64,000 nt of DNA from Juglans regia (taxonomy: Eukaryota > Streptophyta > Magnoliopsida > Fagales > Juglandaceae), in the NCBI RefSeq assembly GCF_001411555.2, contig NC_049904.1:33561473-33625472 (forward strand). Direction: 5' to 3'. The position numbers and the translations under genes were made by a program. Numbering within the stretch: position 1 is the stretch's first letter; each line of letters opens with the position of its first letter. Below, piece by piece: positions 11,154 through 22,500 of the stretch. Below the pieces are notes generated by a model. That model had not been told where the DNA came from, did no database searches, and saw only the letters and a program-made list of their open reading frames with translations.

Positions 11154-13218
11154 TCAATTGTGTTTTTTGGAGCGCCTAAACTGTAGGAAAGCCTGGTGTG
11201 GCTTTGGGCTCGCGTGGTTTTCCGGGTCGGACGCGTCTTCAGCGTGCAAGTGCTCTGCTTGGTTGTCGGGATGAACTTCTACGACATTGGATTTGGTTCG
11301 CTCGACAATGACCCGGTTGAATGTGCCACCGGGCTTTGTCGATGCAGTCGGACTCGGAGGCCACTTCTTGATCTTGCCTGACCAACTGGCTTGCGTGTTG
11401 GGTGCACCATTTGGGGTAGGCTGGGACGTTCCCGTGCCATGACTGTCGGCCCTCTGCAAAGATTGGTCAAGAGCTTCAAAGTCGAAGTACTTTCTTTCAT
11501 AGAAATGCTAGTTTAATTATCAAAGGAACACGTTATGTGGCCCAATGTTTACAATTTTCCGTAATTGAAAGCAAAACCTCACTGTTCCTGATATCACCAT
11601 TGCTAAATAACCAATCATTTTCCATAATCTTAAAACCTCCCGAAATGTCCTAGTACTACATTTTGATTGGACGTGGCTGATAAGACAAACCATGTCGTGA
11701 TGAGTTAGCTCCTGCTTGGCAAGGTTAATAACCAATCATTTTCCTTAATTCCTTTACCTCAAATTGTTCAAAATTCAGAATATGTTTAAAATTGAGGCTT
11801 TGACGGAGATTGTAAGGAATATGCATTCGATACCAATCCACGGGGTCTAATGAGAGAAGATCTACCTCATTTCTAGTGTTGTCGAACCTTCCGGACTGAG
11901 CAGTCAAGTACTGCAGCACTTGGAAGAATATCGACTGCCCTAATTGCGAGCAGTTTTGCCAGTGGAAAATGGCCAAATCCCACGCTCTTGCTCTCCACTC
12001 CAGCAATTTCCTGTCGATGTCTGTTTCGTGCTTTGATATATACGGCCGGAACAGGGTCTCATACACATAACCAGTTCCCTTCAATATGCAAAAGAACCAA
12101 CATGGTAAGGTGAATATGGCAGTATGAATTCCTTTGAATTTATGCAAAATCCAAGCCCCCCTTCCCCCAAAGTCCCATGAAAAATTCCTTCCTATGTAGT
12201 TAATTTTACCTTTGTCTTTGGATGCCATAGATAGATAACAAGTGCCACCTTCATCTCCCCATACAATGGAAACCTTCACAGAAGTTTGGCATATGAGTTC
12301 ATTTACAAAGTTGAATAAAGACCGAGCATGAGACCTAGGCATACCATCTCATGAATATGTCCATGATCCTCTCAAGAACCGTAAGCATTGCCACAAGAAT
12401 CCTGCAAAATAAATATTGACCAAGTTAGATTTCATTCATATGCTACAATAACATTAATTTAAGCATAGTGACATTACAGACCCAAGAAGCAGTCGTGATA
12501 GAAAAACAGACTTCGTTTGGATTCCAAACTCATCTCAACTCATCATTACAACTTTTTCAAATCTCAATACAAAATATAATAAATAATTCAATTTTTTCAA
12601 ATTTCAAAATAATAATAATATTAAAAAATAATATTCTAACAATATTTTATCATCTCAACTCAACTCAACTCAACTCACTTCAACATCCAAGCACAACCTA
12701 AACATCATTCTTCAAAAGCCTGAATCGATGAGCCTCCTGATGTCCAACTAAAAGACTCATCTCTCGCCTATAAATTATGAAAAATGGCCTCGTTTCTCAT
12801 GAATTCTTTCCCCATATAATTATAAAGCCCCTTTACAAGGACCATTGGGATTCCTGGTGATATATATGATCTATACTATTAAAGCCCTGTAACTTAATTA
12901 ACATGATGCGAAAAGACCGCAAAAATTGAATAAAAGAAATGCATGTTACCAATATTGACACCAAAAACGGAGTTCTGCAATCTCCACTCTGTTCTTCTCC
13001 ACGGTTTTGTAACACTCAAATGCAGGATATGCATACCCAAGAAGCAACCTGTCACGTCCCGGCAATCAAAGTCAAAACAAAATTAAGAAGGACAAAAACC
13101 CGTTCTAATTCTAAAAACCAATGAAAAGAAATCAATCAAAACAGGTTGGCTACGACCAAAAATCAATAAATATTGATGGAACATACAGAAGACATCTGGT
13201 TATGAAACCCCCCAACAT
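11154..13218 (-). CDS. HVA22-like protein (TB2/DP1 family, long i/j type)
   Basis: Reconstructed on the minus strand from six exons: 13218-13187, 13048-12950, 12401-12345, 12273-12210, 12078-11866, 11453-11154. The 765 nt close in frame to 254 aa. HVA22 proteins are relatives of Yop1/DP1 that curve ER membrane and are often induced by abscisic acid and stress. The first 84 residues hold the hydrophobic TB2/DP1 segments, with 'LGYAYPAFECYKTVE', 'LRFWCQYW' and 'LWHPKTKGTGYVYE'. Then comes the conserved 'RPYISKHETDIDR' amphipathic block, and a hydrophilic C-terminal exon (156-254) with 'KKWPPSP' and a terminal 'RRSKKHN', as in the longer HVA22-like i/j proteins. The first coding exon is only 32 nt. 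A miniature transposon sits in intron 2 (12510-12704). The weakest junction is the donor at 11866, chosen because it alone keeps frame with the last exon. Confidence 0.88.
12510..12704 (-). mobile_element. Miniature transposon, family 1 (in HVA22 intron 2)
   Basis: AT-rich ~195 bp element. The left end starts CGTTTGGATTCCAAACTCAT and the right end carries repeated 'CTCAACTCAACTCAACT' then 'CATCCAAGCACAACCT'. It is the near-complete reverse complement of the copy at 15545-15735. It has no coding capacity. It lies wholly within an intron. Confidence 0.7.
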
Positions 13219-15544
13219 TTTTATTCCCTACACGTACGTCAAAACACCCGCCGCCAAAAGTTCCTGCAACACATGGAATCCAAGTTTCTTTATTTAGCAA
13301 CTTTATCAAGAAAAACCGATGCAATTGAAAACGAAAAATCCTTAAAGAACAAAAAGCAAGACGAATACGCAGATATCAATGTTTTCAACCAAAACAAAGT
13401 TTTCGAGAACAAGGAAAAGCACACGACAGGAGCTGTTATCTGTGGCTAATGTCCATTTGACGGGATCAAAACGCTGATCAGTTCCAATGGAAAACTATCG
13501 GAAGCAGTTTGAAACATTGAAACAAAACCCATGATCAATAAGGTACCAATTGCATGCGCAGGATGTAGACATTCTTTCGAAAAAATGGAACTTTATATGT
13601 ACCTTTGGAAGAAGGATCTGTTATTCTTTGAAAGGGACGTGTCTTGTGGATGGAGAGCGAAAACGAGAGAAACTGGCAAGAAAGCTTGATTTAGAGGAAA
13701 AAGAAGATCCCAAACTCATGCATATATATAGCTATGCAGTTATTAAAAGGTCGCAGGACAATGGTGATTGGATTAAACCCAAAAGATTAAAAAAAAAAGA
13801 AAATTTATTGGGGTATGATTTCTTGCCTCGGACGCGTACGCTTCTTTGTTGTTTTACACGCACGCAATTGTGTTGGGAGGGATTTCTCCGGATTCTTCAA
13901 AACGGATTTCACTAGTGACGGTTAGCGGTTACGTTGTGGAGGGTCGTTTCCGTCATTCTATGTGTCTTTGTGGGATTGGGTGGGGGAGTGCTCAGTTAGA
14001 ACGAGTTTATTCACGAAAATGATTATTTGTGATAAAAATAAATTTATTTTGATTAAAAATAACTGAAAGTAATTTTTTGTGGTGATAATTACAATTAAAT
14101 TAAATTCTTTTCTTTAAATTCTATTCCTACTTGTGTCTTTAATATTAATAATAATAAAAAAGACCTATGATATTATTGATCTAACGTCCAAAGAATGAGA
14201 TCTATTTTACATAATATCTAACGATGGTGAAATTCCTATTTATGTTGCTTATACAGAATTTTATATGTATATATATATATACGATTGATCACTTGCGAAC
14301 GTGACAATTGAACCTATGTAACAGTTTTTGCTGCTGCAGCTTTGTTAAGTACGCTCGACCATTGACCATTGAAACTTAGATAGACAAATCAAGCTGCATT
14401 AACTCTTTACAAAAATTTTGTGGAATCATTGTTCGAATAATTAATTTGTCGAATCAATGAAAAACATAATTAATTTTTTTACTTTTAACTAATCATTCAA
14501 AATTTAAAATTTACATTGGATTAGTAATCACATTCTCTATAATAATAAAATATTATTATTATTTATTATTAATATTTATTTAATTTTTTTTTAAATATTT
14601 TTTATTTTTATTTTCATAATCTCCAATAGCCAGCTCCAAAGATCATATTCATTTTCATGTATTGAATCCAACAATCTATAAATTTGACAAGCTAGTTTTT
14701 GTAGATGTTAACAAAAAAAATTATATCAATGCTCTTTATAATTACCTCCTTGCTTGAAAATATATGATCACTTGGTTGAAAATACATGTGATCTGAAAAT
14801 ACATGTCAATGCTCTTGATGGAAATATATTTTTAAATGGCTCCACTTAAAAGTTTGAAAATGAAAAGAAGCACTAGCATCTGTTTTATCGCAACCAAGAA
14901 GCACTAATTTCAGGAGCACTAATTTGAGCAATAATCAGTAGCAACAGTAAAGGATTTTCTGGAATATATAGGAACAGGATCAACACTAATTTCTGGAAAT
15001 GAAAAGATCAAGCACTAGCAATAGTAAATGACTTTATAAATAAGCAATAATAAGTACAACTATCATATGACTTTATTATATATCTCGTTCATGTTTTTCA
15101 TGTCGAGCATGAAAGACAAAAGCTACACATAAAATAAGTACTGCAATTTTTTCTTAAGCATCTAATTCTTTACCCCTGATCTCTCCCTTCACTGCACCTC
15201 TTTTTTTTCACTTTCACTCTTGTTAATGAAGTTTACAGTAAATTAGATTTGTTAGTTCCTATAATTGGTTATTTATTTCTCATAAATGCTTGGCTGTGAT
15301 ATACAGAAAATTACAATATACAATAAACTCAGATCATCGCACTGTCCAAACTAATCTATTTCCCATGATGGAAACAAGTAACAGGGTTGCTTACCATGAA
15401 AATTATTTAATGTCAAACGTCATGAACATTGCAACCTTTGTAACTTTGTATCAGTTCCTTCAATAACTGAGAGTCTTAAAATGTTTCCATCCATTCCTCT
15501 TGCTGGGAAATTATTAAGAAAATAGATGCTTCTAAAACCTTAAG
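13219..15544. other. HVA22 upstream region and AT-rich spacer
   Basis: The first few hundred bases are presumably the HVA22 promoter and 5' UTR, read leftward. No other gene is supported. The frame at 13550-13915 has no recognisable domain. From 14.0 kb the sequence is simple and AT-rich. Confidence 0.4.
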
Positions 15545-15735
15545 GTTGTGTTTGGATGTTGAAGTGAGTTGAGTTGAGTTGAGTTGAGATGATAAAATAT
15601 TGTTAGAATATTATTTTTTAATATTATTATTATTTTGAGATTTGAAAAAGTTGAATTGTTTATTATATTTTATATTGGAATTTGAAAAAGTTATAATGAT
15701 GAGTTGAGATGAGTTTGGTAACCAAACTCACCCAG
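15545..15735 (+). mobile_element. Miniature transposon, family 1
   Basis: It begins GGTTGTGTTTGGATGTTGAA, continues with a 'GAGTTGAGTTGAGTTGAG' run, an AT-rich middle, then 'GAGTTGAGATGAGTTTGG' and ends near 'TAACCAAACTCACC'. It is the opposite-strand copy of 12510-12704, with the internal sequence matching over almost its whole length. Confidence 0.7.
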
Positions 15736-15904
15736 ATTTTACCAAGTTCATGACCTCCTACAAATAACCCTGCATCTTACTTGTCAACATAGTGAATTAA
15801 CCAAAAGAGTTATGTTATAGAGCAACCACTATTTTACCACACACCCTACACTTTTTATCTTTTTCAACTTTATGTCAGGCCATCAACATCACCATCACAT
15901 TCAA

Positions 15905-16030
15905 TCTCTCTCTCTCTCTCCCCTCAAGTCTCCCTCTCTCTCCCTTCTCAAGTCTCCTCGGCCCCTCTCTCTCTCTACTCAAGTTCTCATCGACCTCTCT
16001 CTCCTCAAATTTCTCCAATCTCTCTCTCCT
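15905..16030. repeat. CT-rich low-complexity tract
   Basis: About 125 bases of interrupted (CT)n with repeated 'CTCAAGTCTCC' and 'CTCAAATTT' modules. The 61-codon frame at 15872-16057 is an artefact of this tract. Confidence 0.7.
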
Positions 16031-17337
16031 CAAATTTTGTTAAAGGCAAGAGAATAAAAAAAGAATTTGAAATGTGTTGTCTACAAAAATGAGAGAGGAC
16101 AGAAAAAAAAAATTTATGCTGACACGTAAGGTGTACTCCGACTGCTGCCAAACAGTAGCTGATCCAAAGATTAATTCTAACCAAAATAATAGATATTCTT
16201 TGTTGTGCATAATAAGGGTAAAAGGTGCAAAAATAAGGCATTGATTAGAATAATTAATATATGATAATGGGAACAGATACCTGGTCCAACTAGAGAGAAA
16301 GGGAATAGATGAAAGGGAACAGCCAAATTAGAGAAATCCATTTTTTAACATCAAATACCTGGTCCTACTAGAGAGAAAGGGAATAGACGAAATCACAACA
16401 TTGCCCTAAGATATCGAGAAAGACACCCAGAATGATTCAAGTGTTTAATTAATGAAACCATGTTTTTCGTATTTAGAAAATGGAAAACAACACATTTATA
16501 CATCATGAGTTTAGCGACGAGAATGTTAACAATTATTTTCAATTCTTAGAAGGGATAATTCAAAAAAATCTCATAAGATTAGCCTTACCTCCAGGATTCA
16601 AGTAGCAAGATCAGAAGGAGTTTGCGAATTTGAGAGTTTGGATCTTTAATTCTTCAACTCCGCCATTGTGCTCTGCTGCTAAGATCAACGGAGATTTCAC
16701 TCGAAATGCCAGATCAATTAGAATCGATTTCTTCTTCACACAATCCGCTACTTTTGCAACCATTAAACCCATTTGCAAAAATGGAGTATACAAAATCAAT
16801 GGGTTCAAACCCAAACAAACCGAGCAAAATGAATAGAGAAAAATTAAGTTTAGAATTTCAAATGTTACCTTGTTGCCGGTATATGATCTAGAGAGAAGTT
16901 ATGAGGAGTTGCTGGAAATGAGTTGTGGGATTTTTTGCGGGAAGGAAAAGAAAAAGAGTCGTGTGAGAGATAGGGAAGGAAAGGAGAAGGAACACAATTG
17001 TGCACAAAAGAAGGAACACATTCGTGCGTTTTGGATTTAGTCGTCGTGCGGTTGATAGGGAGGGAAGAACCTAGAATTTCTGTCGCGGGAAGGAACCACC
17101 ATGCCGTGAGACACAAAAGTGGGAAGAAAAAGGAAAACACATGAAATAATAAAATATTAGAATGAAGATGTTACAGTTCCCTTCATATATGATTCTAAGG
17201 ATGAAGTTACTGTAACTCATCTTCCATATGAATTGTGTTTACCTAATCCAATGTAGGAGAAATTTAGTGGATATTCTTCAAAATATGACTTTCACTAGCA
17301 TTTGGCTAAGCCAATGCTAGTGCTCTAAATTTAGGGC

Positions 17338-17667
17338 TGGTTTGGATAATGAATTGAAATGAGATGAGTTGAGATGATTTGTGAATAGTAGTGAGATATT
17401 TGAGTTGAGATGAGATGAGTTAGAATTTGTTTGAGTTAAAATATTTTATGGAATTTTGAGAAATTAGAGAGAAAAAAGTTGAATAAAAATATTGTTAAAA
17501 TATTATTTTTTATGTTTTATTTGAAAATTTGAGAAAATTGTAATGATTAGATAAAAAAGTTGAATATTTGACATTGAAAAGTGTTTGTATTTATAATGTT
17601 TGGATATTGAGATGAGATAAGATGAAATAAAAGAGGTGTGGGCTTTCATTATCTAAACCAGACCTTA
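17338..17667 (+). mobile_element. Miniature transposon, family 1-like, longer variant
   Basis: About 330 bp. The left end is GGTTTGGATAATGAATTGAA followed by 'GAGATGAGTTGAGATGA', and the right end, read in reverse, is GGTCTGGTTTAGATAATGAA. The shared 'GGTTTRGATAATGAA' gives clear terminal inverted repeats. The interior shares the 'GAAAATTTGAGAAAATTG' style with family 1. Non-coding. Confidence 0.65.
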
Positions 17668-17669
17668 AT

Positions 17670-17872
17670 ATCCAAACCACATTTCAAACTATTTCATCTT
17701 ATCTCATATAATCATTATAATTTTTCTAAATTCTCACATAAAATATAATAAATAATTCAATTTTTTCAAATTTTAAAATAAAAATTATATTAAAAAATTA
17801 TATTTTAATAATATTTTATTCAACTTTTATAACTTTTATCCCATCTCATCTGTGTAACCAAACAAGAATTTT
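17670..17872 (-). mobile_element. Miniature transposon, family 1
   Basis: It starts ATCCAAACCACATTTCAAAC, has the interior 'AATTCAATTTTTTCAAA' shared with 12510-12704, and ends 'CCATCTCATCTGTGTAACC' with AAACAAG. It abuts the longer variant at 17338-17667, a tandem or nested arrangement. Confidence 0.65.
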
Positions 17873-18965
17873 GTCATAATTATCAAATTGAAGTTATTTG
17901 ATTTTATATTTATTATATATCTCATCTTTGTTTTATTGATCAATAACAAATTATAATAGTAACTACCCTCAAATCTCCCTCCCTATTCTCTGATTTTCAC
18001 CATTTTCTTTTCTATTATATTATATTTTCTATTACTAAGTCTTGTGCAGACTTTTGATGACTGCTTAATTAAAAGCTAAACCCTATTTATCGTGTTAAGA
18101 ATATAATACAGATAATTAAATTTATTTCTTTTTATTAGTTTAAGTTTTGAGATAAGTGATGATTTTACATGGTACTTATGAGAGTAGAGACCTTGAGATG
18201 GAATTATGATTGTATACTCTACTTCATTTAATTAAATATTTTACGTGTTGAATTTACTCATTGTGGTGATGAAATATTAAAACATAATACGAATAATTAA
18301 ATTAATATTTTTATATTAATTTAAAATTTTAAAATAAGTGGCGGTTTAACATGTTAAAAAAAAATACTAAATTATTGAAGAGGCAAGTCAGATTTGTCTC
18401 TATACAATGGACTTTTTAGAGGACATGCAGAGAGTAATTTTGTAATCTAGCTAGCTAGTTTTGTTCATACATGCTGCATGCTTGGTCCATTAAAAAAATA
18501 TCTGAAGTTCTGAACGTTTGGGAAAACGGGCATAATATTTATCCTTTTTCAATCCCTAAATCATTCTAATAACTGTACTCTTGCAGTATCCTAATTTGAT
18601 AAACTGTACAGATTCTTTTACTCTCTAACTCATCACATGCATATGACGTACTTTTATCGTTCTATAACTATGTCTCTATTTAATTAAGATAGACACTCGT
18701 GTGACTCTGAATCCAACGCTAGTATGTGACAGCCAATCTAAGATATAAGTACAATCTCTTTTATTTCCGTTTCTCACAAAAATGTGCGGTTATGATTGAG
18801 TTGTCGTTTAACTAAAACTAACAGACTAGTCATAGTATCATGTAGGGCACCCCATGAGCTCCCTCACATGCAGGATTTATAATCCATCAAATGCCTCATC
18901 CCCTCACACTCGCCTCTTCGAACACCCTTTGTAGAAGGCTTCTCAGCTCTCTCTTTCTCTGAGCA
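17873..18965. other. Spacer and upstream region of the first OVATE gene
   Basis: AT-rich, no coding region supported. The 60 bases before the start are pyrimidine-rich ('CTCTCTCTTTCTCTGAGCA'), typical of a plant 5' leader. Confidence 0.4.
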
Positions 18966-19535
18966 ATGCCCACTACCAGAAGAAAGCTCCTCCTGAACAA
19001 AGTTTCAGTCGACATAACCTGCAGCTGCAGAAAACTAAAGCTGTTCCACATATTCCATCCAAAAAAAAGACCCAAAAAGCCCACATACCAAAGACACAAT
19101 CACTATTCAACTTCTTCTTCAAGCTCAAGGGAAAAAGAGAACACCAGTACCACCACCACCACCACCACCACCACCAACAGTACATTCTCTCCCTACATAG
19201 ACTATTCGCAACATTCAGATACCGAGACCGAGATGAAGAGCTCGCGAAGTGTCAGAGGCTTTGGCAGGATAGACGGTGAGAGTGTTGCGGTGGAGAAAGA
19301 TTCCGACAACCCGTACATGGATTTTCGGCACTCAATGCTCCAGATGATACTGGAGAATGAAATATACTGCAAGGACGATCTCCGGGAGCTTCTAAATTGT
19401 TTTCTGCAGCTTAATTCTCCGTACAACCATGGACTCATTGTTCAAGCTTTCACTGATATATGGAACGGGGTGTTTTCTGTGACGTCTAGCTCTCCTAAGC
19501 CGCAATATTTTGGGTACAAATCGCATGAGTTCTAG
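18966..19535 (+). CDS. OVATE family protein, OFP6/OFP8-like transcription repressor
   Basis: Intact single-exon frame of 189 aa. The C-terminal OVATE domain spans ~111-170 with the hallmark 'NPYMDFRHSMLQMI', then 'LRELLNCFLQLNSPYNHGLI' and 'AFTDIWNGVF'. OFPs repress transcription, interact with TALE homeodomain and TRM proteins, and affect organ shape. The basic N-terminus 'KVSVDITCSCRKLKLFHIF' (12-30) is typical of the OFP6/7/8 group. A polyThr run at 62-70 is coded by a (ACC)n microsatellite and is likely variable in length. The ATG at 18966 opens the conserved basic N-terminus. A second OFP gene lies 7.4 kb away facing it. Confidence 0.92.
   Translation: MPTTRRKLLLNKVSVDITCSCRKLKLFHIFHPKKRPKKPTYQRHNHYSTSSSSSREKENTSTTTTTTTTTNSTFSPYIDYSQHSDTETEMKSSRSVRGFGRIDGESVAVEKDSDNPYMDFRHSMLQMILENEIYCKDDLRELLNCFLQLNSPYNHGLIVQAFTDIWNGVFSVTSSSPKPQYFGYKSHEF
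19151..19175 (+). repeat. (ACC)n coding microsatellite
   Basis: Run of ACC triplets inside the OFP gene encoding consecutive threonines. It gives rise to a false Trp-rich frame on the other strand. Confidence 0.8.
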
Positions 19536-22500
19536 ATGATGCAAGTGCGTTAATAATGGCTCGTGCTTGTGGCTCTGGGTCAACTTCAGTCCCACGAATG
19601 ATCCAAGCTTGTAATGTGGATGTATCGTGTGCTGACAAAAACCAGGATGGGAAGTGGGAAACAAATTATAATTAATGGCAGATATTGTAGCACTTTTTTT
19701 TTTAAATTTATTTTTTAATCTTCGTGTCTTTTGTGGGCGTTTATGTTACGCGTATGATCTTCTGATATGGGTAATCTGTTTGTAGATCTTATTTTGTTGG
19801 TGCTCTTAATGCCACATTGCAATAGTATTATTATTTTGGATCATACGTTGGACTAAGCATGCACTGTACTGGAGCCTAATTCAATCTGGTCATTGAAATG
19901 GGGTTGGTCAAAATCTTCACCAGCTTTGGATTCAAGAGGTGGTTCGAGAAGATAGACATTGGGATTTGAAGTACTGTAATAATAACATTGGTGTGAGTGG
20001 TGTGGGACAGTTGTTTTAATTTAATGCCTTTTTTGTTCTCTCCTTTTCCCCTTGAGAGAACAGAAATTTTTGTGTCTGCTTGTCCATTTTCCAAGACTTG
20101 ACAGCATTAAAACCCCTTAAGTGCTCCTTTCGTTGATATTTTTTCCCCTGAAGCCTTTCATTGTTACTTGGAAGTTGCAGCTGTATTCCACCAGTACATG
20201 GATTTTAACGTCTCTCTTTCTGGAGAAATCACTTTTCGAGAACTGAATTAAAGTAATGTCATTTTCATGGTCACGATCACGAGTTCGGGCTAACAAGTCA
20301 TCCAAATTTTACGATGTTGTTTGCTAAGAACCGATGCAATTCTACATGGGCCACTTGAAATAATTCATGTATATATATATATATATATATATGGTTATGG
20401 TTATATATATATATACATGGTTAAGGTGCTTTTTAGATGCTATATATATTGTTTTAGAGAAATTTTATTTACAGTTCTCAAGTGGAGACTGTATGTGCAA
20501 GTCCATTATTAAATGAGAGAAAACATCATTTTAGGAGAGATAATTTTATAATTTTTAAAAATTTTAAAGTTAAAATAGCCTAGACTTACATTACAATCTC
20601 CATTTGAGGACTGTATCTAACGTTGCATTGTTTTGTGTTTGCGAGTTTCTACATATTTGTAGTGCATTGAGAACTTAAAGATCAGAACTCGAGATATTTC
20701 AAATAACACGTACAAAGTTTACTTCATTTACATGGATAGAATCAAAACAATGAATGGTCATTGATCGGTTGTGATTAAAGCTGGCCAGCTAACGTAGAAA
20801 TTGAATAAGTAAACCCAATTGGAGACTGCCTTTGACTGACCATCATAATTCATTTGTAAATCTCTCTCTCTCTCTCTCTCTCTCCCTCCCTTATTAACTA
20901 TTTCATAAATGTAGTTGTCTTTTTCTCTTGTTTTTTTTTCCCCAGGAAAGTTGTCTGATTCCTAATAATTCTGAATCATGTGGTCTCCAAGGACGTTAGT
21001 CATATATAGAACTGGGAAACTCCATGCTTGTGGAAACAGAGGGTCCCTTTTATTTAAAGCAATACGCAACCACAATTCTGATGTGATAAAGATTGTGGCA
21101 CAATGCAATTGAGGCAGCAAGTACGTCGACCAACTTGACCTCCATAAATCCTTGCATTGAGATGCAAAATTTGTTTTTCATGCTTCCAACTTCTACCAGC
21201 AAATTAATGCTTCAAACTTTAAAAGAAAAATTGAAAAAGAAATTAATGCTTCTAACTTTGCAGAGTAGCAGGTGCAGAGATGCCCTTGGTAATCATTTTA
21301 CTTGCAAACAGCTTGACGATATCAGCTGCCAATAGTACTGTTGTCAATGTATCAAATCGACATCTCAGTTTCAGAAGTAAAACACAATGATCACCGATAT
21401 CTTATCTAATCCCTTGTTGCCTTTTCTCTCATAGTGGGGGACACCTTTCGTGTTGTGTAGGCCAGCCAAATAGATAACTAACATGATCTTGTTGTCTTAG
21501 ATGAAAGCTTATAAGTTGGTACTCAGGCTAAGCAGAAAGAAGAGCAAAGGAATTATAAGAAGGAACAACAAAGTCAGAGTCAAGTAGAATATAATCAATT
21601 GGGTGCCAAACCTCATGAAATAGATGTCATTGATTAGAACGTCCTAGTAATTCCAGCTTCCTTTGGGGCCAAACTCATTAGTTTCTAAAGAAAAAAAAGG
21701 CAAACAAAAGAGGAAATCAGAGAAATAAGAAAGTAGGATTTATCTTTTAGAAGACAATGGTCACCAGTACTACTAGCAGTGTTTGTTTGCTGGCAGCTTT
21801 CAGTTTTACAAGTTCTGATTATAATGTTGTATCACTTTGGAGAGTACTTTCTGGTTTGAAAAGGATCAGAAAACGATAGTGTCAAATGCCAAAATTTGAA
21901 AGTAGTCAAATTTAGTGGATGGAAATGTTCAGACATGAGAACCCGGGGTTCTCTTTCTAGAGAAAGCATAACATTTTGATTTGAAGTAGCAGATGTAAGA
22001 CTTAAAAGGAAAAGATTAAAGAGGCAGCAACAAACACATGGCATTAGAAGCTGGAGGGAAGCAAAATGCAAAGCAAATCAGACAAGTCATTATCTCTCCA
22101 CAAAGAGAGCAAGAAACACCGTCCCTCAATAGGATGCCTCCTCGCTGATCTTCAGTATCCCCCATGACCTCAAAGATATTTGCTTTTTTGTGACATTAAT
22201 AGGTGTTAATTAGCTACTTTAAGGAAGGCTGGGTTCCAATTACCCAATAATCTTTGCAACGCAAGGACCCAGCAAAATTGTGTTCGTCTTCATCTGGCTC
22301 ACTGCTAAACAAAGAACATCCTGCTCTGCACTTGTATTCATGTTCTCTTGAAGAGAGTTTGCTTGACAGAATCTTGAATATTCATTTCTAAAAGCGTTTA
22401 GTAAAAAGGTCAACGTACGCCGAAGCAACTGTGAGCAAATGGGCCTCTCTTTTTTGTTCAGCGCTCAGAGTTGGAAGCATGGGCTACATTCTCATGGGCC

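Noticed and set aside
11725..12342. Continuous 205-codon minus frame taken as a complete protein
   Set aside because: Only its middle (12078-11866) is real HVA22 coding sequence. The N-terminal part reads through intron and through exon 4 out of frame, and the last part lies in an intron. The spliced six-exon model explains it better.
13550..13915. 121-codon plus frame upstream of HVA22
   Set aside because: No domain, mixed composition, lies in the HVA22 promoter/leader region on the opposite strand.
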